A stretch of 64,000 nucleotides of DNA from Vibrio algicola (GCF_009601765.2 NZ_CP045700.1:434001-498000), one strand, 5' to 3'; counted from the first letter of the stretch, positions 27,235-36,812 are shown. Made by a program: numbers and translations. Notes: generated from the letters alone by a model not told the origin.

Positions 27235-29373
27235 TTATAAATGCTTAACTCGGCGCTTTACTTCTTCCTGCTTACCATCATTAAATGGACGAGCGTCAGG
27301 GCTGCCTAAATAACCACAAACTCTACGAGTGACCGATACTTTGGTTGAATCGTGATTACCACATTTCGGACAAGTAAAGCCTTTGCTAGTACATTCAAAC
27401 TCACCGGTATAGCCGCACTCATAACACTCATCAATTGGAGTATTGGTACCGTAATAAGGCACGCGGTTATAGCTGTAATCCCATACGTTTTCGAGTGCTT
27501 CAACGTTATGTTGCATATTTGGGAATTCGCCATAACAAATAAAGCCACCGCTAGAGACTTCTGGATATGGCATTTCAAAGTCAATTTTATCGTATGGGTT
27601 AACGGTTTTTTGCACATCTAAGTGGAAACTGTTGGTGTAGTAACCTTTATCGGTTACGCCATCAATGACACCAAATTGTTTGGCATCTAAACGGCAGAAT
27701 CGATTACATAAATTCTCACTTGGCGTCGCATACAAGCTAAAACCATAACCGCTTTCTTTCGTCCAGCGATCAACTGTATCTTTTAAGCGATTGACGATGC
27801 GCAGCATTTTTAGACGCATTTTTTCATCGTCGTATAAGTGCTTTTCTGTACCAAACAATGCGGTAGCGGTTTCATGTAAACCGATATAACCCAGCGAAAT
27901 CGAAGCACGACCATGTTTGAAAATCTCGGCAACGTTGTCATCGGCTTTTAGACGAACGCCACATGCCCCTTCCATATATAAAATCGGTGCAACACGAGCT
28001 TTAACATTTTCTAAACGTTGAATACGAGTGTCTAATGCGCGCTTCGCTAATACTAATTTGCTTTCTAAGATGTTGTAGAATTCGTCTTCACTGCCATGAG
28101 CTTCAATCGCGATACGTGGCAAGTTTAAGCTCACAACCCCGATATTATTCCGACCATCGTGGATCAACTCGCCATTTTCTTCATAAGTACCAAGGAAACT
28201 ACGACAGCCCATTGGGGTTTTAAACGAACCGGTCACTTCCACAACTTTGTCGTAGTTAAGAATATCTGGGTACATACGTTTGGTAGCACATTCAAGCGCC
28301 AGTTGCTTAACATCGTAATGCGGATCGCTTGGTTTATGGTTTAAGCCATCGCGGATCGCAAATACAAGCTTTGGAAATACAGCCGTTTTACGATTTTTAC
28401 CTAAACCCGCAATACGGTTACGCAAAATAGATTGTTGGATCAGTTTACTGGCCCAGCTTTCGCCTAAACCAAAACCAAAGGTCACAAAAGGCGTTTGGCC
28501 ATTCGCGGTATGCAGTGTATTGACTTCATACTCCAAAGATTGGAAAGCGTCGTAACATTCTTTTTCGGTTTGTTTACGGGCAAACTCTTGTGGATTAGGA
28601 ATATCCCACTGTTGCGCCAGCTTCAATTGCTTAGCATGGCTAGCATGAACATACGGTTCTAGAATTTCATCAATGCGGTTAATGGTGGTGCCGCCATAAA
28701 TATGACTGGCCACTTGAGCAATGATTTGCGCGGTCACTGCGGTTGCGGTTGAAATGGACTTTGGGGTGTCAATTTCAGCGTTACCCATTTTAAAGCCGCC
28801 CGTCAGCATGCCTTTTAGATCGATCAACATACAGTTGAACATTGGGAAGAACGGCGCGTAATCAAGATCATGATAATGAATATCACCCACTTCATGCGCC
28901 GTTACAATGTCACGCGGAAGAATGTGCTGTTTCGCATAATGTTTGGCCACGATACCGGCGAGAAGATCACGTTGAGTTGGGATCACCTTGCCATCTTTAT
29001 TGGCATTCTCATTTAAAATGTCAGTATTGTTTTGCTCGATCAATCCGTCAATTTCTTTGGTCAAAGCGCTGGTTTTTTCACGCGAAATATCACGATCATG
29101 ACGATATTCAATATAAGCGCGTGCCAACCCTTTATACGAGCCTTGCATCAGTTCATTTTCGACTAATGTTTGGATTTCTTCTATGTGTATGCCTTGCAGA
29201 TCTGGATGACACTGAGCCGTCAGTTTGGTTTCAACATTTTGAGCAACAGACTGGGCATAATCTTTCAATGCTTGATCGGACTGTTCCGCCGCGCTTTCTA
29301 CCGCAGCAACAATACGATCTTGTTGAAATGGCACTTTTGCCCCATCTCTTTTTATTACGATTAATTTAGTCAT
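27235..29373 (-). CDS. nrdD: Anaerobic ribonucleoside-triphosphate reductase
   Basis: 712 residues from the ATG at 29373 (AGGA upstream), the same length as E. coli NrdD. An ATP-cone comes first (IVIKRDGAKVPFQQDRIVAA), then the ten-stranded barrel core (YHDLDYAPFFPMFNCMLIDL, NNIGVVSLNLPRIA). The C-terminal zinc site is CYECGYTGEF and CPKCGNHD, and the glycyl-radical site is RRVCGYLGSPDARPFNDGKQ. It reduces NTPs to dNTPs in the absence of oxygen using formate. An FNR box and NrdR-like boxes lie upstream. Confidence 0.97.
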   Translation of the reverse strand: MTKLIVIKRDGAKVPFQQDRIVAAVESAAEQSDQALKDYAQSVAQNVETKLTAQCHPDLQGIHIEEIQTLVENELMQGSYKGLARAYIEYRHDRDISREKTSALTKEIDGLIEQNNTDILNENANKDGKVIPTQRDLLAGIVAKHYAKQHILPRDIVTAHEVGDIHYHDLDYAPFFPMFNCMLIDLKGMLTGGFKMGNAEIDTPKSISTATAVTAQIIAQVASHIYGGTTINRIDEILEPYVHASHAKQLKLAQQWDIPNPQEFARKQTEKECYDAFQSLEYEVNTLHTANGQTPFVTFGFGLGESWASKLIQQSILRNRIAGLGKNRKTAVFPKLVFAIRDGLNHKPSDPHYDVKQLALECATKRMYPDILNYDKVVEVTGSFKTPMGCRSFLGTYEENGELIHDGRNNIGVVSLNLPRIAIEAHGSEDEFYNILESKLVLAKRALDTRIQRLENVKARVAPILYMEGACGVRLKADDNVAEIFKHGRASISLGYIGLHETATALFGTEKHLYDDEKMRLKMLRIVNRLKDTVDRWTKESGYGFSLYATPSENLCNRFCRLDAKQFGVIDGVTDKGYYTNSFHLDVQKTVNPYDKIDFEMPYPEVSSGGFICYGEFPNMQHNVEALENVWDYSYNRVPYYGTNTPIDECYECGYTGEFECTSKGFTCPKCGNHDSTKVSVTRRVCGYLGSPDARPFNDGKQEEVKRRVKHL

Positions 29374-29396
29374 CAAAACGTTCTTCCTACTGACAA

Positions 29397-29443
29397 ATTC
29401 ATTATATAGGGTTAAAAACCAACCAAGACACAATATATGGTGC
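29397..29443 (-). promoter_or_regulatory. Tandem NrdR-like boxes upstream of nrdD
   Basis: ACACAATATATGGTGC (29428-29443) fits the NrdR consensus acaCwATATwTwGtgt at 14 of 16 positions; ATTCATTATATAGGGT (29397-29412) fits at about 12. Their starts are 31 bases apart, the three-helical-turn spacing typical of NrdR pairs. Confidence 0.65.
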
Positions 29444-29472
29444 ACATTATCGATTTTACACCAAATGAGCTC

Positions 29473-29486
29473 TTGATTTAGATCAA
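29473..29486 (-). promoter_or_regulatory. FNR box upstream of nrdD
   Basis: TTGATTTAGATCAA is a perfect TTGAT-N4-ATCAA palindrome, 100 bases before the nrdD start. It implies anaerobic activation of nrdDG by FNR. Confidence 0.85.
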
Positions 29487-29682
29487 TAAAAGGATGGGTG
29501 CGATGAAGATCAATACGATCTTGGTGTTCAAGATCGCGGTCAAGGATGAAAACGCTTTTATTTCAAATTACATACTATTTTATGCGTCACTTAGTCGCTA
29601 AACTTAGGTCAATAAATAGTAATTTACCACACTCAAAATAACCTAAATAGCAACTACTATTTTCAGTTTTTAAAGGACTAAA

Positions 29683-30609
29683 ATGCGAAATTTCACCGCT
29701 CCAATGCTTGCTTTGGTTTTGTCTGGTTTTTGTGGTTTCTTTGCGCCGACGGTGCAGGCAAATGACTTAAATGTGGCGACTTGGAACTTAGAATGGCTCA
29801 CGACCAAGCCCAGCCGAAGTATTCCTCAAAGTAAACGCTCTTCGCAAGACTTCGCCCGACTCAATGACAAGTTTGTTGCGATTCAAGCCGATATTTTAGC
29901 TTTTCAAGAAGTCGATTCAAAAGCGGCCATCAAAAAAGTGGTGGGGCCTTTTTATCACATCTATCTCTCCGATAGATCTTGGTCATCGAACAAATCCAAG
30001 CAATTCTCCGGTGTCAATCAATACACAGGTTTGGCTATTTCTAAAAAATGGAAAGTGAGTGATCCGCGCGATCTGATCATGTCACCCAATTCAAAATTGC
30101 GTTTTGGCACTTATGTGGTGTTAAAACGGATCGGTGAGCCTAACGTGCACTTGTTATCGGTTCATTTAAAGCAAGGTTGTATTGGCAAGAAATCGCGCAG
30201 TAAAAATTGCAGTCAGTTAAGTCAACAAGGTAAGAAACTTAATCAATGGATGCAAACCCGACTTAACAATAAAGAAGCGTTTATTGTGATGGGCGATTTT
30301 AATCACAACCTCTCCTTTCACGGAAATTCATCGAAAAATGATTGGTTATGGTTAACGTTGAATAAAGGTATTGAAAGACAAGTTGAATTGGTAACCGCCA
30401 CCACAGATGCATTTTGTCAGGTGAAATCGAGAAATGATCCTAATGAGCTGTATCGCTACCCAAGCTTGATTGACCATATTATCATCAGCAAACCGGGGCG
30501 CGCCTCGCAAGGTAAACAGGTATTGTTTAGCCGAGAAGAAGCGCTATATCATCATTTAAGTGATCACTGCCCTGTTGCGAGCACGGTCGATATCCGTCAA
30601 ATCGATTAG
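29683..30609 (+). CDS. Secreted endonuclease/exonuclease/phosphatase (EEP) protein
   Basis: 308 residues with a signal peptide (MRNFTAPMLALVLSGFCGFF, cleavage after VQA). The metal-dependent EEP core is complete: VATWNLEWLT, the Glu in ILAFQEVDSKAA, HLLSVHLKQGC, MGDFNHNLSF and the terminal SDHCPVAS. A Cys pair (GCIGKKSRSKNCS) could form a disulfide outside the cell. Such proteins are DNases or phosphodiesterases; specificity is not readable. A good AAAGGA site precedes the ATG. It is converging with the FAD oxidoreductase gene. Confidence 0.85.
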   Translation: MRNFTAPMLALVLSGFCGFFAPTVQANDLNVATWNLEWLTTKPSRSIPQSKRSSQDFARLNDKFVAIQADILAFQEVDSKAAIKKVVGPFYHIYLSDRSWSSNKSKQFSGVNQYTGLAISKKWKVSDPRDLIMSPNSKLRFGTYVVLKRIGEPNVHLLSVHLKQGCIGKKSRSKNCSQLSQQGKKLNQWMQTRLNNKEAFIVMGDFNHNLSFHGNSSKNDWLWLTLNKGIERQVELVTATTDAFCQVKSRNDPNELYRYPSLIDHIIISKPGRASQGKQVLFSREEALYHHLSDHCPVASTVDIRQID

Positions 30610-30628
30610 ATACGGCACAGTATGTTGA

Positions 30629-32182
30629 CTAATCATCTCGATTGACACCACCAATATCGGCTAATGCGGTTGGGTAATGCCTTTGCTGTGCTAATTGGAA
30701 TGCTTTGCTTAATACTTGGCGAAGCTCTAATCGTGCGGACACGGGATCACGCGCAATTGAATCTGAAGCACTCAAATAGCCTTTATTATATAACTCTGCT
30801 TCAACTTGTTTCGCCGCTTCAATCGCCGATGACGCTTTTACTATCTCTAAACGTGCATAGTTATCTCCCACAAACGACACACTTGCCGCGCGTAAGGAAA
30901 TATCACTTCCCGGAACTTGTTGTGCGCCAAATAGTGGTTTTCCGCCGACAGTGGCGCTCGCAAAGCTTGGAATAAACTGCGCCATGTGAGCTATGGCTTT
31001 ATTGGTACGCTCAATTTGTTGTCTCTCATCCCAACCACGGATCATTTTATTGATCAAATAGGCCGGTAGTTTAGGTTGAGAACTTTCTGCGGTCGATTTA
31101 GCCACCCCATCACTAAACAAGGTGATGTCTTCCGTCATCCCGTGCAGTTGAAAATAGCCGTCGGGATACGGTGTTAATTGTGCCATACCTTGCGGGGTTC
31201 CACGCTCACCATGAAAAATCACCTCTGGCCACATGCCATCATGCTCTAACCAACGAGACACATAGGCCGCTTTAAATTCGACTAAGCGTGAACGTGGTGC
31301 TTTGATCCAATCATCGACCGTGCCAGTTTGATAGCCGGAAGCATTAATCAAATAATCAACTTCAACACTGCGGCTGTGATCCCCCATCCCACTGGTTGGT
31401 GAAACGGACGGTTGAAAATGGATATTCCACTTGGTTTTATTGTCTGCATTCCCTTTACCGTCTACATTCGCTTTAACGTCTGCATCGGTTTTAATGTCTG
31501 AATTGGTTTTACCATCTGAATAGCAGGATTCATTAACCCCAGTGACGGTGGTATCGGTGTAAACATGACAATTGGGCAGTTGTTGCAGCGAAATGTTCAC
31601 CGTGGCAGATAAACGAAACACACTTAAGCCATATTCTTGCACCAGCACTACCGGAAACTTCAGGGTATTTAAATCCACTTGTTTGGCAAACGGGATCATC
31701 CATTCATCTAAACTTGCTTCACTGATATCATCAGGTTTTGGCACCGCTTGTTTCGCTAACCTTTCAAGATCGTGTTTGGAATATAATTGATAGTAATGAT
31801 CAGGGTCTCCCAACACTTGATTAGACCGATCGCTCGCCACTAATTGATGGTAAGCCTGTTTGATCACTTCTAAACGCGGCAGTAAATCTTCTGGTTGGCC
31901 TTTATCTTGTTTAGGCACGGCAATTACGGTCGGACGTACATTTAAGGTATGACGATATAACTTGACCGTTTCAATTGATTCTTGCAGTAATTGGACACAC
32001 TGCTGTTGGGAGATCTCTCGATATAAGTTGCCACCCGCATGCAAGTGACAAATCGGTGGACCATCAACCAAGCTTGGTCCACGCTCAAAAATGGAAACGT
32101 CTAATCCCAATTCAGCAAAATGCAAGGCGGCGGTTGCCCCTGCAATTCCACCACCAATAATACCAATATGAGGTGCTGACAT
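30629..32182 (-). CDS. FAD-dependent oxidoreductase (DAO-type), with repeat insertion
   Basis: 517 residues. It opens with a dinucleotide-binding motif (IGIIGGGIAGATAALHFAEL) and the ribose-binding Glu in VSIFERGPS; SVSFVGDNYARLEIVKASSA resembles a C-terminal FAD contact. The substrate is unknown. Around residues 222-252 there is an insertion of five hexapeptides of the form D-x-K-x-N/D-x, encoded by an 18-base tandem repeat, which looks like a surface loop that has grown. It is transcribed alone; a 488-base non-coding region lies upstream. Confidence 0.75.
   Translation of the reverse strand: MSAPHIGIIGGGIAGATAALHFAELGLDVSIFERGPSLVDGPPICHLHAGGNLYREISQQQCVQLLQESIETVKLYRHTLNVRPTVIAVPKQDKGQPEDLLPRLEVIKQAYHQLVASDRSNQVLGDPDHYYQLYSKHDLERLAKQAVPKPDDISEASLDEWMIPFAKQVDLNTLKFPVVLVQEYGLSVFRLSATVNISLQQLPNCHVYTDTTVTGVNESCYSDGKTNSDIKTDADVKANVDGKGNADNKTKWNIHFQPSVSPTSGMGDHSRSVEVDYLINASGYQTGTVDDWIKAPRSRLVEFKAAYVSRWLEHDGMWPEVIFHGERGTPQGMAQLTPYPDGYFQLHGMTEDITLFSDGVAKSTAESSQPKLPAYLINKMIRGWDERQQIERTNKAIAHMAQFIPSFASATVGGKPLFGAQQVPGSDISLRAASVSFVGDNYARLEIVKASSAIEAAKQVEAELYNKGYLSASDSIARDPVSARLELRQVLSKAFQLAQQRHYPTALADIGGVNRDD
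31427..31516 (-). repeat. Five degenerate 18-bp repeats inside the FAD oxidoreductase gene
   Basis: The 90 bases encode DGKTNS, DIKTDA, DVKANV, DGKGNA and DNKTKW. Conserved Asp and Lys positions and the exact 18-base period show tandem duplication followed by divergence. Confidence 0.75.
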
Positions 32183-32670
32183 AGTGTGTTTGATAATCCT
32201 AAAGTCATACCTATTTAACTAGGTATATAATCCATAACGAGGACGAGATATTGGTTAAAAACATAATGGCTGGGATGTCAGCCTAAAAGATTTTTTAGCA
32301 AAACGAATAAACAAAAATATCATGCTATTTTTAAGCTAGAAACCACGATTTTTTGCAAAAACCGCCCTTAAAACAACCAGCATAATGCAATATTACAGCA
32401 GGTTGTAAACTCCTGTGATTACCCTATCATTTTGGTCAGTTTTTTCGAGCAAAATTTGAAAACTTGTCTACTTTTTTTATGAAAAATAACGCAAATATAG
32501 CTTGACTCAATCTATTCACTTTTTTGATTTTTAATAAATGTGTATAACCAAATTTCGCTAACAATGACAGCACGTGGCTTTCAAGCCGACCCCCTCAAAA
32601 GTACCTGTGAGTTATCCCAATATTTATCCACCGTTTTTGTGGATAACTCACAAACTATTCCACAAAGCAG
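32183..32670. other. 488-bp intergenic region with A/T tracts
   Basis: No open frame that I would defend. It is rich in A and T runs (e.g. around 32340 and 32470) and ends in a cluster of DnaA-box-like sequences at 32606-32664. It should include the promoter of the FAD oxidoreductase on its left side. Confidence 0.6.
32606..32664. promoter_or_regulatory. DnaA-box-like cluster in nested inverted repeats
   Basis: TGTGAGTTATCC (32606-32617) and GGATAACTCACA (32641-32652) are a perfect 12-base inverted pair. Inside lie TTATCCAC (32624-32631) and GTGGATAA (32639-32646). One perfect DnaA box (TTATCCACA, minus strand, 32638-32646), one with a single mismatch and two weaker ones occur within 60 bases. 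It lies just past the ybbP stop and has no T-run, so it is not a normal terminator. Confidence 0.45.
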
Positions 32671-35211
32671 TTAATCGTTTACTTTATTCATAGGCACCAA
32701 CAATTGGCTGATCAGTGTTTTCAGCACCAAAGCTAAAGTAACAAAAGCCAATGCTGGCAGACTGAACCACAACCCCCAATGCCAAGTAGGTTCTAACTCA
32801 AATCCCCATTTCATGATGCTGGCGACACTTGCTTCTGCCCCAACACAGGCCACTAAACCGGCAATCAATGCCATGATGCCGTATTCATACCAAACAGTGC
32901 GGTTAATACGTTTACGACTGGCACCTAAAGTTCGATATAAGCGGATTTCTTGCTGACGTTGCGACAAGCTCAACCGCAACAAAGTAAAGATCAGCAACAA
33001 TCCTGCGACTACCCCTAACCCCGCCAATACAGTGATCGACCAAACAATTTGAGTCAGTAGCACTTGGATTTTCCCCGCCATGGTTCGAATGTCCATCAAA
33101 CTCACAGTTGGGTAATCGCGCGATAATGTATTTAAGAATAAATTGCCATCGAGCTGCTCAGTTTCAACCTCCATGTTTTTGCTTTGAGGCGCTTTAAAAC
33201 TCACAAGCCAAGTACCAGCAATATCTTTTAAAACATCAGGGGTGAAAATAAAGTAAAAATTGGGCTTCATTTCACGCCAATGCACTTTTCGAATCGTATT
33301 CACCTTAGCGCTAACGGTTTGACTGCTGATCACAAATGACACGGTATCGCCAATTTTTAAGCCCAAGTCATCAGCAACACCGGACTCAACTGACACACTG
33401 CCTGATTCACCCCATGTGCCTTCGAGCAAATCATTACTTTGCGGCAATGAATCGGCCCAAGTAAAGTTTAACTCGCGGCGCAGAGAATCACTCTTATCTT
33501 CACCATGGGCATATTCTTTCGCGTCAACGCCATTGATCTGACTAATGCGGCCTCGAATGATCGGATAGGCTTGCGAGCGGATCAACTTCGCCTGATCTAA
33601 CTGTTGTAGATAGGCGTCTTTTTCATGATCGGCAATATTAAGAGCAAACACATTCGGCGCATCGGGCGGCAGAGTTTGTTGCCAGTCACTGAGTAAATCA
33701 TTGCGTACCAACCAAATCATAGCAATCAACATTAATGATAAGGCTAATGCCCCAAATTGAATGCCACTGGCAAGCGAGGAGCGATTAATCCGACTTAATG
33801 CCAACTTTAACGCCGGTGTGGCGGGTAATCGTTGTAATAAGCGAGCTACCCCAAGGCTAATGATCGCCAGCAATACAAACAGTACCATAATACTGGCAAG
33901 CACCATCCACACTAAAACATTACTGCCATACGCAAGCATTAATAACACGAATGGCAGTAATACTAAGCTCCATGCTTTTTTCGATATTTTGGCCGCTGAG
34001 TCTTGCATAACAGACGCGGCAGAGGTGTTAAGTAAACCTAATAACGGGATCCCTAATGCTGGAATACCAATGGCAAGACAAGTACCGATAGAGAAAACCA
34101 ACGGCATCCAGCCATAGCTTGGTAGCGGATCTGGCAATACGTCGGTTAATGGAATGCGTAATAAAACTTCTAATATCACGCCAATCACCACCCCAAACAC
34201 CATACCAATCACAAACAAACTGCCAATTTGCAATGACAGCCAACGGATCAGCCACTGTTTTTGTGCACCTAAACTTTTTAACATCACAATGGTTTGACGA
34301 CGACTGGCAACATAATGCTGACAGGTTAACACTAAGGTGATCGCCGCCATGACAATCACAATCGCCACCGTTAATGATAAATATTGTTTTGTCCGCTCAA
34401 AAACTTCCGAGGTACGGCTCTGTGAATCTTGATCGATCCAGCGATCGCTTGGGGTCAGTTCAATCTGCTTCTTAAGTGCGTCTATTTGGTTTTGTGAGGC
34501 GTTAATAAATAAGCGAAAGCTGACGCGACTCCCGACTTGCACCGCGCCCGTTTTGGCTACATCCGATTGATGAATATACACACTGGGCATTTGCTGGAAC
34601 GGATTAAAGGCTAAACCAGGCTCTTGTAACACCTGCCCTGACACCTTGAAATCGGCATCGCCAATCGTGACATTGTCACCAATTTTAACTTGCAGTTGAT
34701 CCATTACCCGAGGTTCAAGCCACAATTGATTGTTATTAACATGATTTGAAATCGAGTTATCGCCTTGTGAGACTGATTTTGGTTGTGATGCTTGTTTCTT
34801 TTGTGCTCTTTTTTTTCCTTGCAATAACATTTCACCACGTAATGGATAAGCCGAATCCACCGCTTTCACCGTCACTAATTGCATACTGTTGTCACTAAAT
34901 GCCATGGTGGAAAAACGGGTTAAAGTCGCGGTTTGAACCGATTTTTTCGCAACATCATCTAGTAACGTTTGCGGCAAAGGATTGGATGAACGAAAAACAG
35001 TGTCAGCAGTTAAAGCATTTTTACCTTGGTTCATCACCACTTGATCGAGCCTATCGGCTAAGGCTGCAAGTCCAAACACACAAGCAATGATCAAAGTAAG
35101 CGCCATCGCCACTGGCCATAATTGACCATGCTTGATTTCGCGCCAACTCCACTTTAATAAGGCCTTATTAGGCAGAGACCCCGTGTTCGCGGAGTGATGA
35201 GAATTACCCAT
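32671..35211 (-). CDS. ybbP: YbbP-type ABC exporter permease (two FtsX domains)
   Basis: 846 residues. There is an N-terminal membrane helix (WPVAMALTLIIACVFGLAAL), a large periplasmic domain, and then FtsX-like helices (TVAIVIVMAAITLVLTCQHY, IGSLFVIGMVFGVVIGVILE). A second repeat follows (SLASGIQFGALALSLMLIAM) and ends with a final membrane set (VVAGLLLIFTLLRLSLSQRQ). This is the MacB/LolCE-like layout of YbbP. The ATG at 35211 overlaps the ybbA stop by one base (TAATG) and has GGAGG upstream, whereas the longer frame to 35274 lies within ybbA. With tesA alongside, it matches the enterobacterial ybbAP-tesA group. Confidence 0.85.
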   Translation of the reverse strand: MGNSHHSANTGSLPNKALLKWSWREIKHGQLWPVAMALTLIIACVFGLAALADRLDQVVMNQGKNALTADTVFRSSNPLPQTLLDDVAKKSVQTATLTRFSTMAFSDNSMQLVTVKAVDSAYPLRGEMLLQGKKRAQKKQASQPKSVSQGDNSISNHVNNNQLWLEPRVMDQLQVKIGDNVTIGDADFKVSGQVLQEPGLAFNPFQQMPSVYIHQSDVAKTGAVQVGSRVSFRLFINASQNQIDALKKQIELTPSDRWIDQDSQSRTSEVFERTKQYLSLTVAIVIVMAAITLVLTCQHYVASRRQTIVMLKSLGAQKQWLIRWLSLQIGSLFVIGMVFGVVIGVILEVLLRIPLTDVLPDPLPSYGWMPLVFSIGTCLAIGIPALGIPLLGLLNTSAASVMQDSAAKISKKAWSLVLLPFVLLMLAYGSNVLVWMVLASIMVLFVLLAIISLGVARLLQRLPATPALKLALSRINRSSLASGIQFGALALSLMLIAMIWLVRNDLLSDWQQTLPPDAPNVFALNIADHEKDAYLQQLDQAKLIRSQAYPIIRGRISQINGVDAKEYAHGEDKSDSLRRELNFTWADSLPQSNDLLEGTWGESGSVSVESGVADDLGLKIGDTVSFVISSQTVSAKVNTIRKVHWREMKPNFYFIFTPDVLKDIAGTWLVSFKAPQSKNMEVETEQLDGNLFLNTLSRDYPTVSLMDIRTMAGKIQVLLTQIVWSITVLAGLGVVAGLLLIFTLLRLSLSQRQQEIRLYRTLGASRKRINRTVWYEYGIMALIAGLVACVGAEASVASIMKWGFELEPTWHWGLWFSLPALAFVTLALVLKTLISQLLVPMNKVND

Positions 35212-36005
35212 TATTCGCCTCCAGTGGTTTTTTCTTCTAAATATCCCGCTTGCATCTGGAAAATACGATCGCAACGCTGCGCCAGTTCATTATCATGCGT
35301 CACCAACACTAATGTGGTGCCATGCGCCTGATTCAATTCAAATAGTTGCTCAATAATTTTAGTGGCAGTGATCTGATCTAAATTACCGGTCGGTTCATCG
35401 GCAAACAAAATTTGAGGTTTGATCATAAATGCACGAGCCAATGCAACCCGTTGCTGCTCACCACCCGATAATTGGCTTGGAGTATGATGTATACGAGCCT
35501 CAAGCCCGACTTCAGTTAACAATGCAGTCGCACGTTGAATGTCTTCTTTCTCACCTTTTAACAAACAAGGAAGCGTGACATTTTCTAATGCCGATAATGT
35601 GGGAATAAGCAAAAAACTTTGAAACACAAAACCAATTGCATCACTTCGAAGCGCCGCTCTGGCTTCATCATCTAAACTCGATAACGGTTTCCCCAGTAAA
35701 CTGATCTCGCCGCTGGTGGCGGTATCTAGCCCTGCCAGCAAGGTCATTAAGGTCGATTTTCCTGCGCCAGAAGTCCCCACTAATGCCACACTTTCCCCTG
35801 CATTAATGCTCAGCGTTACTTGGTGTAAAATCGTGAGTTGCTCTTGTTTGGTGCTGACAACTTTTGCAACGTTTTGCGCCGTGATCACCGCTACCTTTTT
35901 AGGATCTGACGCGGTAGACTCAGAGTTAAGAGTCGATGCCTGATTGATTGATGTTTGAGTAGTCGATGTTGTTGCAGATGAATGAACGATAGGTGATTGA
36001 GACAT
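35211..36005 (-). CDS. ybbA: YbbA-type ABC exporter ATP-binding protein
   Basis: 264 residues as given. Walker A is [20 protein letters not shown], then GFVFQSFLLIPTLSALENV, signature LSGGEQQRVALARAF, Walker B ILFADEPTGNLD and TTLVLVTHDNELA. The first ~38 residues are a Ser/Thr-rich tail absent from E. coli YbbA. A GTG at 35888 with AAAAAGG just upstream would give a family-length protein starting MITAQNVAKVV and leave 115 bases between it and tesA. With the long form, the start codon overlaps that of tesA by two bases on opposite strands. I keep the long form but consider the GTG about equally likely. Confidence 0.82.
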   Translation of the reverse strand: MSQSPIVHSSATTSTTQTSINQASTLNSESTASDPKKVAVITAQNVAKVVSTKQEQLTILHQVTLSINAGESVALVGTSGAGKSTLMTLLAGLDTATSGEISLLGKPLSSLDDEARAALRSDAIGFVFQSFLLIPTLSALENVTLPCLLKGEKEDIQRATALLTEVGLEARIHHTPSQLSGGEQQRVALARAFMIKPQILFADEPTGNLDQITATKIIEQLFELNQAHGTTLVLVTHDNELAQRCDRIFQMQAGYLEEKTTGGE

Positions 36006-36630
36006 GATGAGAATATTCTCCTTAATGATAATGCTGTGTGTAACATCCTTAACACAGATAAATATGGCGCAAGCAAGCCAACAAAATCCAACGATTTTAA
36101 TCTTGGGCGATAGCTTAAGTGCTGGCTATCAAATGGCAATCGAGCAAAGTTGGCCGTCATTATTACCGAAAGAATTAAAAACCAAAGGCATTAACGCCAC
36201 GGTGATAAATGGCAGTATCTCTGGTGATACATCGGGTAACGGATTAGCTCGCCTGCCGGCATTATTATCACAACATAACCCAGATTGGGTGGTGATCGAA
36301 TTAGGCGCTAATGATGGGTTAAGAGGCTTTCCCCCCGCGACCATCAGCCAAAACCTCACTCAAATAATCAAATTAAGCCAAGGTTCCGGTAGCCAAGTAG
36401 CATTAATGCAAATTATGGTTCCGCCGAACTATGGTAAACGTTATACCCAAGCTTTCTCTAATTTATACCCTGAATTGGCCAAACAACAAAACATCCCTTT
36501 GTTACCATTTTTCTTACAAGATATGATCGTCAAACCTGAGTTAATGAAAAAAGATGGACTGCACCCAAAAGCCGAAGCACAACCGTGGATCGCCCAGTTT
36601 ATGGCGGCTCAGCTGCAACCTATTCTATAA
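36004..36630 (+). CDS. tesA: Acyl-CoA thioesterase I / lysophospholipase TesA
   Basis: 208 residues with a signal peptide (MMRIFSLMIMLCVTSL, cleavage after AQA), so periplasmic. It is an SGNH hydrolase: block I ILILGDSLSAGY with the catalytic Ser, block II GSISGDTSGN, block III ELGANDGLRG and block V DGLHPKAEAQP with the catalytic Asp and His. It is divergent from the ybbA-ybbP exporter genes, the arrangement found in enterobacteria. Confidence 0.93.
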   Translation: MMRIFSLMIMLCVTSLTQINMAQASQQNPTILILGDSLSAGYQMAIEQSWPSLLPKELKTKGINATVINGSISGDTSGNGLARLPALLSQHNPDWVVIELGANDGLRGFPPATISQNLTQIIKLSQGSGSQVALMQIMVPPNYGKRYTQAFSNLYPELAKQQNIPLLPFFLQDMIVKPELMKKDGLHPKAEAQPWIAQFMAAQLQPIL

Positions 36631-36690
36631 GTTCAGGTTAAAATGATCCAAGTTCACACAAATTTATAACAGTTATGCAAATCGTGACTT

Positions 36691-36718
36691 ACGCCATATC
36701 AATGTGATATGGCGTTTC
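36691..36718 (+). terminator. Terminator after tesA
   Basis: ACGCCATATCA and TGATATGGCGT form an 11-base perfect stem with a three-base loop, followed by TTCTT. Confidence 0.8.
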
Positions 36719-36812
36719 TTATTCATGATCTGAAACAATTTAATCACATTTATTCAAAAAAAATGCCCTTTATACCTGTTTGGCGCAATAAATTTATCGC
36801 TAAACCCTCCTA

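Noticed and set aside
32606..32664. Cluster after ybbP as the chromosome-2 origin
   Set aside because: No rctB gene, no iteron array and no parAB nearby; the DnaA-like boxes alone do not make an origin.
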